The position numbers and the translations under genes were made by a program. DNA of 8,826 nt. It comes from an uncultured Oscillibacter sp. GTDB lineage: Bacteria; Bacillota; Clostridia; Oscillospirales; Oscillospiraceae. The stretch is from positions 1-8,826 of the forward strand of contig CALAAN010000280.1 in NCBI GenBank assembly GCA_937884915.1, written 5' to 3'. Under the pieces are notes generated by a model, which saw only the letters and a list, made by a program, of their open reading frames with translations, was not told the DNA's origin and ran no database searches. Positions 1 through 5,338 of the stretch are shown here, in pieces (within the stretch, counting starts at the first letter, position 1; every line of letters begins with the position of its first letter).

Positions 1-307
1 CCGTGTAGAGCGTCGGCATGGACTTTTTGAGGAACATCTCGATGAACTGCACGAGGCTCGCCACCACGAGAATGAAGGCGACGGTCTGCATGTAGTCAAG
101 GCCGAGCTTGACGAGGATGATGTTCACGCCGTAGCAGAACGCCGAGGCAAGACCCATGACGAACGTAACGGCAAGGCCCATACCGATGGCGGTATCGCTC
201 TTCTTCGAAACGCCGAGGAACGGGCAGATCCCCAGGAACTGCGAGAAGATGAAGTTATTCGTCAGGATCGCGCCGAGGGAAATAGCAAGTAACTTGGTCA
301 CACTCAT
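1..307 (-). CDS. rnfA: RnfA, ion-translocating Rnf complex subunit A (partial, 3' end outside window)
   Basis: Integral membrane subunit of the Rnf ferredoxin:NAD+ oxidoreductase; RnfA and RnfE form an inverted pair in the membrane that carries electrons through a buried Fe-S centre. About 102 N-terminal residues are visible of a family usually about 190-200 long, so the gene is cut by the window edge rather than broken. It starts MSVTKLLAIS and carries the family signature FLGICPFLGV near residues 24-33, whose cysteine (Cys28) corresponds to the conserved cluster ligand. Three hydrophobic segments are seen, at roughly 5-25, 36-58 and 70-92. The ATG (307-305) lies two bases after the rnfE stop, and its ribosome site (GGAGGG) sits inside the end of rnfE, so translation is probably coupled. 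In clostridial operons rnfB normally follows; that part is off the window. Confidence 0.95.
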   Translation of the reverse strand, partial: MSVTKLLAISLGAILTNNFIFSQFLGICPFLGVSKKSDTAIGMGLAVTFVMGLASAFCYGVNIILVKLGLDYMQTVAFILVVASLVQFIEMFLKKSMPTLYT

Positions 308-309
308 TT

Positions 310-939
310 TTATTTACCCTCCGTTTCTTTCTTTTCCGCGTTCTTCTTCTCGCTTCTGGCGAGCGCCCACTGCATGATGGCGATCAGCGTGCCGAGGCAG
401 AGGAAGCCGCCGACGGGCAGCGTGAGCATACCGGCAGGGACATAGGAAGAAGGCATGATCTGGATGCCGAGCAGCGTGCCGGCACCGAAGAGCTCGCGGA
501 ACGCGCTCAGGATCAGCAGCACCACCGTGTAGCCGATGCCCTGGCAGATGCCGTCCACCGCGGAGGCGGCGACGGAGTTCTTGCTGGCAAAGGCCTCGGC
601 GCGGCCGAGGATGATGCAGTTGACGACGATCAGCGGGATAAACACGCCAAGGCTGCCCGCAATGTCGGGGAAAAACGCCTGTAAGCACAGATCGACGATC
701 GTGACGAAGCCCGCGATAACGACGATGTAGCACGCGATACGCACTTCGTTGGGGATGATCTTGCGCAGAAGGGAAATAAAGATGTTGGAAAGCGTCAGGA
801 TGACGAGAACGGAGAGGCCCATACCAAGGCCGTTCGACACACTCGTGGTGATGGCCATGGTGGAGCACATACCGAGCACCTGCACCAGAACGGGGTTTTG
901 GTAGATCAGACCGTCTTTGAGCTGTTTCTTAAAATTCAT
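310..939 (-). CDS. rnfE: RnfE, ion-translocating Rnf complex subunit E
   Basis: Multi-pass membrane subunit of Rnf, homologous to NqrD and paired with RnfA. The 209-residue length is normal for the family. About six hydrophobic segments run through the protein. The two conserved cysteines expected to help hold the intramembrane Fe-S cluster are present: Cys25 in the GMCSTMA stretch and Cys108 in IVVNCIILGRAEAFA, the latter being the hallmark signature of RnfA/RnfE/NqrD/NqrE proteins. The C-terminus is a short charged tail rich in Lys and Glu, likely cytoplasmic. The ATG is preceded by a purine-rich GGGGGAA ribosome site. The gene lies 17 bases after rnfG and two bases before rnfA, in one operon. 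RnfA and RnfE are paralogues; assignment as E rests on the N-terminus (KDGLIYQNPVLVQVLG) and gene order. Confidence 0.96.
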   Translation of the reverse strand: MNFKKQLKDGLIYQNPVLVQVLGMCSTMAITTSVSNGLGMGLSVLVILTLSNIFISLLRKIIPNEVRIACYIVVIAGFVTIVDLCLQAFFPDIAGSLGVFIPLIVVNCIILGRAEAFASKNSVAASAVDGICQGIGYTVVLLILSAFRELFGAGTLLGIQIMPSSYVPAGMLTLPVGGFLCLGTLIAIMQWALARSEKKNAEKKETEGK

Positions 940-956
940 TGATCGTTCCCCCTTTC

Positions 957-1553
957 TCAGTTCATGGCTTCCGCGGCGGCCAGAGCGGCATTGACGCCCT
1001 TGGTCACGCCCTTGGTGGAAACCGTAGCGCCGGTGACGGCGTCGATGTTCTGCTTGACAACGAGCGTGCCCGCGCCGGACTTGCCGACGAACTGGTCAAG
1101 AGCGCCGGTACCGGCGGAGGTGGCCTCGTTGTTCATGACCTTGGAGCCGATGCCCGCGGTCTCGGAAGAACTGACGATGGAAACGCCCGTGACGGTGAGG
1201 TCGGTGTCCACGCCGACGATCATCACGATGTTGCCCTGAGAGCCGCTCGCGGTGACCTTGAAGGCATAGCCGATGGTATCGCCGCCGGACTGCACCTCAT
1301 AGACCTCGCTCAGCTTGCCGCCCTGGTCGTTGGCGGCGTCGATCATGGCCTGCGGGATCTCCTCCATCGGGGGGAACTCGCAGTCAGCCGCAGAGACGAC
1401 CTTGGCGAGCGCCGCCTCGGTCTTCTGCTTGTTGATGGCCGCGATCTTGTCCGCGGTCAGCATATTGGTCAGGCCCAGCAGCAGCGCGACGATCAGCGAG
1501 ATCGCCGTCAGAGTACCTGCTACCTTGAAAATGAATTTACCTTCGATCTTCAT
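957..1553 (-). CDS. rnfG: RnfG, covalent-FMN subunit of Rnf complex
   Basis: Electron-carrying subunit anchored by one N-terminal membrane helix (about residues 8-32), with the rest outside the cytoplasmic membrane; homologous to NqrC. It has an FMN-binding domain with the GIGSKV turn near residues 134-139. It also has the flavinylation-type motif DAVTGAT (171-177), in which the final Thr177 is the expected site for FMN attached through a phosphoester by an ApbE-type flavin transferase. No apbE is visible in the window. The length, 198 residues, is normal. The start ATG overlaps the rnfD stop by four bases (ATGA, 1550-1553), a classic coupling arrangement, with the AAGGAGG ribosome site lying inside the end of rnfD. 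Confidence 0.96.
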   Translation of the reverse strand: MKIEGKFIFKVAGTLTAISLIVALLLGLTNMLTADKIAAINKQKTEAALAKVVSAADCEFPPMEEIPQAMIDAANDQGGKLSEVYEVQSGGDTIGYAFKVTASGSQGNIVMIVGVDTDLTVTGVSIVSSSETAGIGSKVMNNEATSAGTGALDQFVGKSGAGTLVVKQNIDAVTGATVSTKGVTKGVNAALAAAEAMN

Positions 1554-2569
1554 TTCTTTGCCGCCTCCTTCGCTGCTTTCTTATCTACGCCGAAGCGGGT
1601 GGGCTTGGTGTACTTGTCAATGATCCAGGTGCAGCAGTTCATCACAAGGATGGAGTAGCAAACGCCCTCGGGATAGGAGCCGAAGTAGCGGATGAACACC
1701 GTGATGAGGCCGCAGCCGAGGCCGAAGATCAGCTGGCCCTTCTTCGTGACGGGGGAGGTGACATAGTCGGTGGCCATGAAGAACGCACCGAGGAACAGAC
1801 CGCCGCCGAGCACGTTGTAGAGCATCCAGCTCATCGCGTCGTTGCCCTGGGGGAAGAGGAACGTGAGGACAGCCACCGTGCCGATGTAGGCCACGGGGAT
1901 CTGCCAGGAGATGACCTTGCGGAAGATTAAGTACAATCCGCCGATGAGCAGCATCATCGCGGAAATTTCGCCCATGGAGCCGCCGATGTTGCCGATGAAC
2001 ATGTCGGAGAGGCTGTACTGGCTCGTGAGCTCGGCAAACTCGCCGCCCTTCATCATCGCGAGCGGGGTGGCCGCGGTCACGGCGTCAGCGCCGCCGAAGA
2101 GGGCCGCCTTGCCGGAGGCCGGATCGATCCACGTCGTCATCTGGCTCGTATAGCATGCGACGAGCGCGGCACGGCCTGCCAGCGCGGGGTTCAGGAAGTT
2201 CTTGCCAAGGCCGCCGTAGAGCTGCTTGACAAGAAAGATCGCGAAGAAGTTGCCGACGATCAGCATCCAGTACGGAAGCGTCACGGGGCAGACGAACGCG
2301 AGCAGGATACCGGTGACGGCGGCGGACAGGTCGCCGAGCGTCTGCGTCTTGTGCAGGAGCTTACGGTAGAGCCACTCGAAAAACATGGCGGAAACCACGC
2401 TCACGAGCACGGAGATCAGCGCGCGGAAACCGAAACGGATGACGCTCATGATGAGCGCGGGGCACAGCGCGATGATCACGTCGAGCATGATCGAGCGCGT
2501 GTCTTCATTGGTGCGGATATGGGGGTTGGAGGAAGCGATGAGCTTCAGACCCTTATAATCATTCAGCAT
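1550..2569 (-). CDS. rnfD: RnfD, membrane flavoprotein subunit of Rnf complex
   Basis: Multi-pass membrane subunit homologous to NqrB, thought to be central to coupling electron flow to Na+ or H+ movement. The 339-residue length is typical. The conserved GGLGKNFLNPALAGRA stretch (119-134) matches the family signature. DAVTAATPL (162-170) is the covalent-FMN motif, with Thr168 the likely attachment site. It has Ala where many relatives have Gly (SGAT or TGAT), a mild deviation that keeps the Asp and the Thr. About eight to ten hydrophobic segments alternate with short loops. The gene starts three bases after the rnfC stop, and its AAGGAGG ribosome site overlaps the end of rnfC. It overlaps rnfG by four bases. 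Confidence 0.96.
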   Translation of the reverse strand: MLNDYKGLKLIASSNPHIRTNEDTRSIMLDVIIALCPALIMSVIRFGFRALISVLVSVVSAMFFEWLYRKLLHKTQTLGDLSAAVTGILLAFVCPVTLPYWMLIVGNFFAIFLVKQLYGGLGKNFLNPALAGRAALVACYTSQMTTWIDPASGKAALFGGADAVTAATPLAMMKGGEFAELTSQYSLSDMFIGNIGGSMGEISAMMLLIGGLYLIFRKVISWQIPVAYIGTVAVLTFLFPQGNDAMSWMLYNVLGGGLFLGAFFMATDYVTSPVTKKGQLIFGLGCGLITVFIRYFGSYPEGVCYSILVMNCCTWIIDKYTKPTRFGVDKKAAKEAAKK

Positions 2570-2572
2570 CTC

Positions 2573-3940
2573 TTAAGCCTCCTTCTTTGCTTCTTCGGCA
2601 GCCTTGGCAGCCTCAGCCGCGGCCTTGGCCTTGGCGGCGGCTTCCTTGACCTTCTGCTTGCCGACCTTGAACGAATGCGTCAGGTGCAGGCGGCCCGGGC
2701 AGATGTAAGAGCACGCGCCGCACTCGATGCAGTCCATGACGTGAGCCGCCTCGAGGTCCTCGATGCGGTTCTTCTGCACATATAAATAGAGGTACAGGGG
2801 CTCGAGGTGCATCGGGCAGGCCTCAACGCAGCGGCCGCAGCGGATGCAGGTCGGGTCCTCGGAGACCTTGTTCTCATTGCCGGCGAACGCCAGCACCGCG
2901 CCCGTGCCCTTAGCCACGGGGAAGTCGGCGGAAGCCTGCGCCATACCCATCATCGGGCCGCCGGCGATGATCTTGAACGTCTCGTCCTTCAGACCGCCGC
3001 AGGCGTCGAACAGGAGGGAAACCGGCGTGCCGATCGGGCACTCGAGGTTCTTCGGCTCCACAACGCCGCTGCCGGACACGGTGACGACCTTGCGCACCAC
3101 GGGCATGCCGTCCTTGATGGCATGATAGATGGCGATGGTGGTGTTGATGTTGAACACGGCGCAGCCGATGTTCGCGGGAAGACCTCCCGGGGGCACCTGC
3201 TTGCCGGTGATGGCCTGGCAGAGCTGTTTTTCACCGCCCTGGGGGTAACGGCAGCGCAGCGACTCGACCACGACGGGAGCCTTCTGCTCGGCAATGACCT
3301 TATTGAGCATGTCAATGCCGTTTTTCTTGTTGTCCTCCACGCCGATGACGACCTTGTTCACGCCGAACATCTTGGCAAGATAACAGCAGCCGCCGATGAT
3401 CTCAGCGGGGCGCTCGAGCATCGCGCGATGGTCGCCGGTGATGTAGGGCTCGCACTCCGCGCCGTTGATGATGACGGTATCGACCTTGCCGATGCCGCTG
3501 GAGATCTTAACGTGCGTGGGGAACGTCGCGCCGCCCATACCGACGATACCGGCCTGCTTGATCATCTCGATCATTTCCTCCACGCTCAGCGCGTCGGGGT
3601 CGGCCGGAGCGTGGATTTCCTCGCTCAGTTCGTCCTTGAAGTCATTGTCGATGACAACGGACATGACCTTGCCGCCCATGGAATAGGGACGGGGCTCCAC
3701 CGCGGCAACCGTACCGGATACGCTTGCGTGGATGGGAGCGCCGAGACCTTTGAATTCGCCGATCTTCTGTCCAAGCTTGACATGGTCGCCCTTGGAGACC
3801 GTCGGGGTGCAGGGTGCGCCGAAGTGCATCGACATGGGGATCACCACCTGAGCAGGGGCTTGTAGCTGCTCGATGGCCTTTTCATTGGTAGCAGCCTTCA
3901 TATCGTTGGGATGAACGCCGCCAAAGAAAGATTGTGCCAT
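2573..3940 (-). CDS. rnfC: RnfC, NADH/FMN/Fe-S subunit of Rnf complex
   Basis: Peripheral cytoplasmic subunit where NAD(H) and FMN bind; it passes electrons through two Fe-S clusters. The protein is 455 residues from the chosen ATG. Visible features in order are: the N-terminal FFGGVHP motif (5-11); a biotinyl-like barrel with HASVSGTV (71-78); the Complex I 51-kDa-like FMN/NAD core with GMGGATFPTHVK (134-145), NGAECEPY (159-166) and YPQGGEKQL (232-240); SLBB-like sequence around 285-330; two four-cysteine motifs (Cys365/368/371/375 and Cys404/407/410/414); and a Lys/Ala/Glu-rich helical tail (about 427-455). The frame opens 14 codons earlier, at 3982, but the FGGVHP consensus and the TGAGGTGA ribosome site at 3946-3953 favour 3940. 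It is first in the operon, ahead of rnfD. Confidence 0.96.
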   Translation of the reverse strand: MAQSFFGGVHPNDMKAATNEKAIEQLQAPAQVVIPMSMHFGAPCTPTVSKGDHVKLGQKIGEFKGLGAPIHASVSGTVAAVEPRPYSMGGKVMSVVIDNDFKDELSEEIHAPADPDALSVEEMIEMIKQAGIVGMGGATFPTHVKISSGIGKVDTVIINGAECEPYITGDHRAMLERPAEIIGGCCYLAKMFGVNKVVIGVEDNKKNGIDMLNKVIAEQKAPVVVESLRCRYPQGGEKQLCQAITGKQVPPGGLPANIGCAVFNINTTIAIYHAIKDGMPVVRKVVTVSGSGVVEPKNLECPIGTPVSLLFDACGGLKDETFKIIAGGPMMGMAQASADFPVAKGTGAVLAFAGNENKVSEDPTCIRCGRCVEACPMHLEPLYLYLYVQKNRIEDLEAAHVMDCIECGACSYICPGRLHLTHSFKVGKQKVKEAAAKAKAAAEAAKAAEEAKKEA

Positions 3941-3967
3941 AGTCTTCACCTCATCTTTATACTGCCA

Positions 3968-3987
3968 GAGCAGCGGAAACACTGCTC
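3968..3987 (-). other. small hairpin in rnfC leader
   Basis: The arms GAGCAG and CTGCTC form a perfect 6-bp stem with an 8-base loop. It falls inside the predicted 54-base leader between the rnf promoter and the rnfC ribosome site. There is no T-run after it, so it is not an intrinsic terminator. A role in mRNA stability or translation is possible but only inferred. Confidence 0.4.
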
Positions 3988-4000
3988 CATAATCGGATAG

Positions 4001-4029
4001 ATTATATCCCCTTTCTGTTCTCTTGTCCA
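4001..4029 (-). promoter_or_regulatory. sigma-A-type promoter of the rnfCDGEA operon
   Basis: Read on the minus strand: -35 TGGACA (4029-4024), a 17-base spacer, and -10 TATAAT (4006-4001). Eleven of twelve hexamer bases match consensus and the spacing is ideal. Transcription would start near 3994 and give a leader of about 54 bases before the rnfC ATG. It is the only strong promoter seen upstream of the five rnf genes. Confidence 0.8.
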
Positions 4030-4084
4030 GAAAATATTCTTCATGACTATTATTTTCCTACATAATTTATCAGATTTCGCCGTC

Positions 4085-4100
4085 GTTTTTGCGCAAAAAC
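4085..4100. promoter_or_regulatory. perfect 16-bp palindrome, candidate operator
   Basis: GTTTTTGCGCAAAAAC is exactly its own reverse complement. It lies in the divergent intergenic region, about 56 bp upstream of the rnf -35 and about 65 bp upstream of the DUF975-gene -35. Its position and symmetry suit a dimeric DNA-binding protein. It does not match the Rex box (TTGTGAA-N4-TTCACAA) or any other operator I can name with confidence. As RNA it could only fold with a very tight loop, so a protein site is more likely than a terminator. Confidence 0.45.
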
Positions 4101-4164
4101 ATCATTTTGCCAAACATTTCGCGCTTGCCTGCGGTGCGGCGGAAACAACCCATTTCTCCGCTTC

Positions 4165-4193
4165 TTGACGCTTCTTCGCGGCGATGCTATAAT
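4165..4193 (+). promoter_or_regulatory. strong sigma-A-type promoter of the DUF975 gene
   Basis: TTGACG (4165-4170), a 17-base spacer, then TATAAT (4188-4193) preceded by TGC, an extended -10. Only the last base of the -35 differs from consensus. The start site would be near 4200, giving a leader of about 80 bases before the ATG at 4281. This region and the rnf promoter together make a divergent promoter pair. Confidence 0.85.
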
Positions 4194-4280
4194 TAGACAT
4201 TATATTTTTCGGATATTTCGTGCACTTTCAGCACTTTGCCGTTCGTTTTTCCCCGTTCCGGCAAGAAAGGAGCTTTTTCC

Positions 4281-5051
4281 ATGCCCATTCAGCTCGATCT
4301 CGGCGCGATCAAGGCAGAATCGCGCTCGCTTCTGCGCACCGGCAGCGTCAACCCTTTCCGGATGACGCTTTTTTATCTGCTCATCACCCTCGCGCTCGAC
4401 ACGATCAACTCGGGCATGAGCTATATGATCGACTCTGCCGACGGCTTCACGGTGCTCTCGTTCAGCTTTGTGAGCATCCTCGTCGGCCTTGTCGCGCTCG
4501 TTCTGAACGCGGGGTATTACTGCTACTGCTTCGGCATCCTGCGCCGCGAGGAAATGCCGTATGAAAGCCTTTTTGACGCGTTCCCCTTCGCCGGAAAGGT
4601 CATCCTGCTCTCCATCGTCGAGGGCGTTTTCATCTTCCTGTGGTCGATGCTCTTTGTCATCCCCGGCATCATCGCGGCCTACCGTTACTCGTTCGCCATG
4701 CTCAACCTGTGTGAAAATCCCGAGCTCGGTGTGATGGAGGCGCTTGATTTGAGCAAGCGGCAGACAAACGGCTACAAAATGCAGCTCTTCCTGCTCCAGC
4801 TTAGCTTCATCGGCTATCAGATCCTCGCTGTGCTCATCGCGCTGCTCTATGAATACGTCATCATCGGCTATCTGCCCGATTCGCTCTCCGGTGCGGTGCT
4901 CGGCACACTGATCTACAGCGTGCTCTCGGCGGTCGTGGACGTTTATCTGACGCCGTATCTGAACCTTTCGACCTGCCGCTTCTACCGGCTCGCCACAGCG
5001 CCGCAGGCAAACGAACCGCCGCGCTTCGATCCCCGGAACGATAACTTCTGA
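4281..5051 (+). CDS. DUF975 family multi-pass membrane protein
   Basis: A 256-residue integral membrane protein of unknown function, assigned to DUF975 from its pattern. The stretch VIPGIIAAYRYS (126-137), then NPELGVMEALDLS (146-158), then GYKMQLFLLQLSFIG (164-178), matches the core of that family, which is common in Firmicutes. Hydrophobic segments lie at about 27-44, 58-84, 105-135, 168-190 and 205-225. The N-terminus is soluble and slightly amphipathic; the C-terminal tail is short, polar and proline-rich (PQANEPPRFDPRNDNF). The frame is open from 4236, but the start at 4281 has a strong AAAGGAG ribosome site (4266-4272) eight bases upstream, and DUF975 proteins typically begin just before such an acidic/basic helix. 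It stands alone, transcribed away from rnf, with its own strong promoter. No catalytic residues can be pointed to. Confidence 0.88.
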   Translation: MPIQLDLGAIKAESRSLLRTGSVNPFRMTLFYLLITLALDTINSGMSYMIDSADGFTVLSFSFVSILVGLVALVLNAGYYCYCFGILRREEMPYESLFDAFPFAGKVILLSIVEGVFIFLWSMLFVIPGIIAAYRYSFAMLNLCENPELGVMEALDLSKRQTNGYKMQLFLLQLSFIGYQILAVLIALLYEYVIIGYLPDSLSGAVLGTLIYSVLSAVVDVYLTPYLNLSTCRFYRLATAPQANEPPRFDPRNDNF

Positions 5052-5058
5052 ATGCCGC

Positions 5059-5093
5059 AAAAAAGAGGGATATCTCGCACGAGATATCCCTCT
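5059..5093 (-). terminator. intrinsic-terminator-like hairpin, minus strand
   Basis: On the minus strand the perfect 14-bp stem at 5093-5064 is followed at once by a T run (the complement of the A run at 5059-5064). This is the form of a Rho-independent terminator. It would stop transcription arriving from the SLH gene before it enters the DUF975 gene antisense. On the plus strand there is no T run after this stem. Confidence 0.6.
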
Positions 5094-5109
5094 GAGACTG
5101 TCGAAAAAG
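5064..5109 (+). repeat. left terminal inverted repeat
   Basis: The outer 30 bases (5064-5093) form a perfect 14-bp stem around a two-base centre (CA). The inner part ends in GTCGAAAAAG (5100-5109). The whole arm is repeated in inverted orientation at 5280-5325 with six mismatches. Confidence 0.8.
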
Positions 5110-5119
5110 CCTCGCAGAG

Positions 5120-5231
5120 TTTCACGTCCGCAGACGTGAAAGCTGTGAAATCTGTTTTCTGCCGCGACATGTGCGAGGCAGAAAACACTTTGCGCGGAGC
5201 GAGCGTCGAATTGTTCGCTATAAGCGGACAA
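5120..5231. other. three consecutive hairpins inside the element
   Basis: First stem: TTTCACGTC with GACGTGAAA (5120-5141), 9 bp with a CGCA loop. Second stem: TGTTTTCTGCC with GGCAGAAAACA (5153-5187), 11 bp with a 13-base loop. Third stem: TTGTTCGCT with AGCGGACAA (5211-5231), 9 bp including one G-T, with an ATA loop. Such dense folding could give a structured transcript, but no known RNA family is recognised. Confidence 0.6.
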
Positions 5232-5259
5232 CCGAGGCGCAGAGCGCAGCGAATCCTTC

Positions 5260-5288
5260 TCGAAAAAGTGGCAAAGCCACTTTTTCGA
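5260..5288. terminator. bidirectional terminator-like hairpin
   Basis: A perfect 13-bp stem with an AAA loop. The centre is GTGGC-AAA-GCCAC, flanked by five A on the left and five T on the right, so it reads as a GC stem followed by a T run on either strand. It is well placed to end transcripts of both convergent genes, the DUF975 gene (plus) and the SLH gene (minus). Confidence 0.65.
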
Positions 5289-5325
5289 CGGCTTCAAAGG
5301 GATATCTCGCACGAGATATCCCTCT
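5280..5325 (-). repeat. right terminal inverted repeat
   Basis: Inverted copy of 5064-5109. Its outer hairpin keeps a 12-bp uninterrupted stem (5298-5309 with 5312-5323), then one mismatch where the left copy has a pair. Its inner end, CTTTTTCGAC, shares bases with the 5260-5288 hairpin. Confidence 0.8.
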
Positions 5326-5334
5326 GTCATTTTT
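5298..5334 (+). terminator. hairpin with downstream T run, plus strand
   Basis: The 12-bp stem at 5298-5323 is followed by CTGTCA-like sequence and five T at 5330-5334. The T run begins six bases after the stem, so this is a weaker terminator than the neighbouring hairpin. It abuts the SLH-gene stop codon at 5341-5339. Confidence 0.4.
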
Positions 5335-5338
5335 CCCT

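Larger units (their letters stand above)
5064..5325. mobile_element. MITE-like non-coding element with 46-bp terminal inverted repeats
   Basis: The 262-bp block fills the gap between two convergent genes. Its ends (5064-5109 and the reverse complement of 5280-5325) match at 40 of 46 positions; mismatches are at 5078, 5079, 5092, 5096, 5097 and 5099. The outer part of each end is itself a hairpin based on GGGATATCTCG/CGAGATATCCC. Between the ends are further hairpins. No transposase is encoded and no clear target-site duplication can be seen. The open frames crossing it look like by-products of the symmetry. Size, inverted ends and intergenic position suit a miniature inverted-repeat element or a REP/BIME-like repeat; the exact class is inference. 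Confidence 0.55.

Noticed and set aside
2807..3865. 352-codon open frame on the plus strand opposite rnfC
   Set aside because: His/Asp/Gly-rich shadow of rnfC codons with no motif and no ribosome site; rnfC is certain from its Fe-S motifs.
1..3940. Na+-pumping NADH:quinone reductase (Nqr) operon
   Set aside because: The first gene encodes RnfC with two four-cysteine Fe-S motifs and there is no nqrF; the gene order C-D-G-E-A is that of Rnf.
3941..3982. 14-codon N-terminal extension of rnfC
   Set aside because: The added residues do not resemble RnfC and contain the ribosome site for the internal ATG; the family start is near the FGGVHP motif.
4085..4100. Rex-binding site upstream of rnf
   Set aside because: The palindrome lacks the TTGTGAA/TTCACAA half-sites and the 4-base spacer of the Rex box.
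5064..5325. CRISPR array
   Set aside because: Only two copies of the repeat, in inverted orientation with a long structured interior; no regular spacers and no cas genes.
4200..5330. 376-codon open frame on the minus strand opposite the DUF975 gene
   Set aside because: Arg/Glu/His-rich composition without any domain, running antisense to a clear membrane-protein gene and into the repeat element; an artefact of GC-rich codon use.
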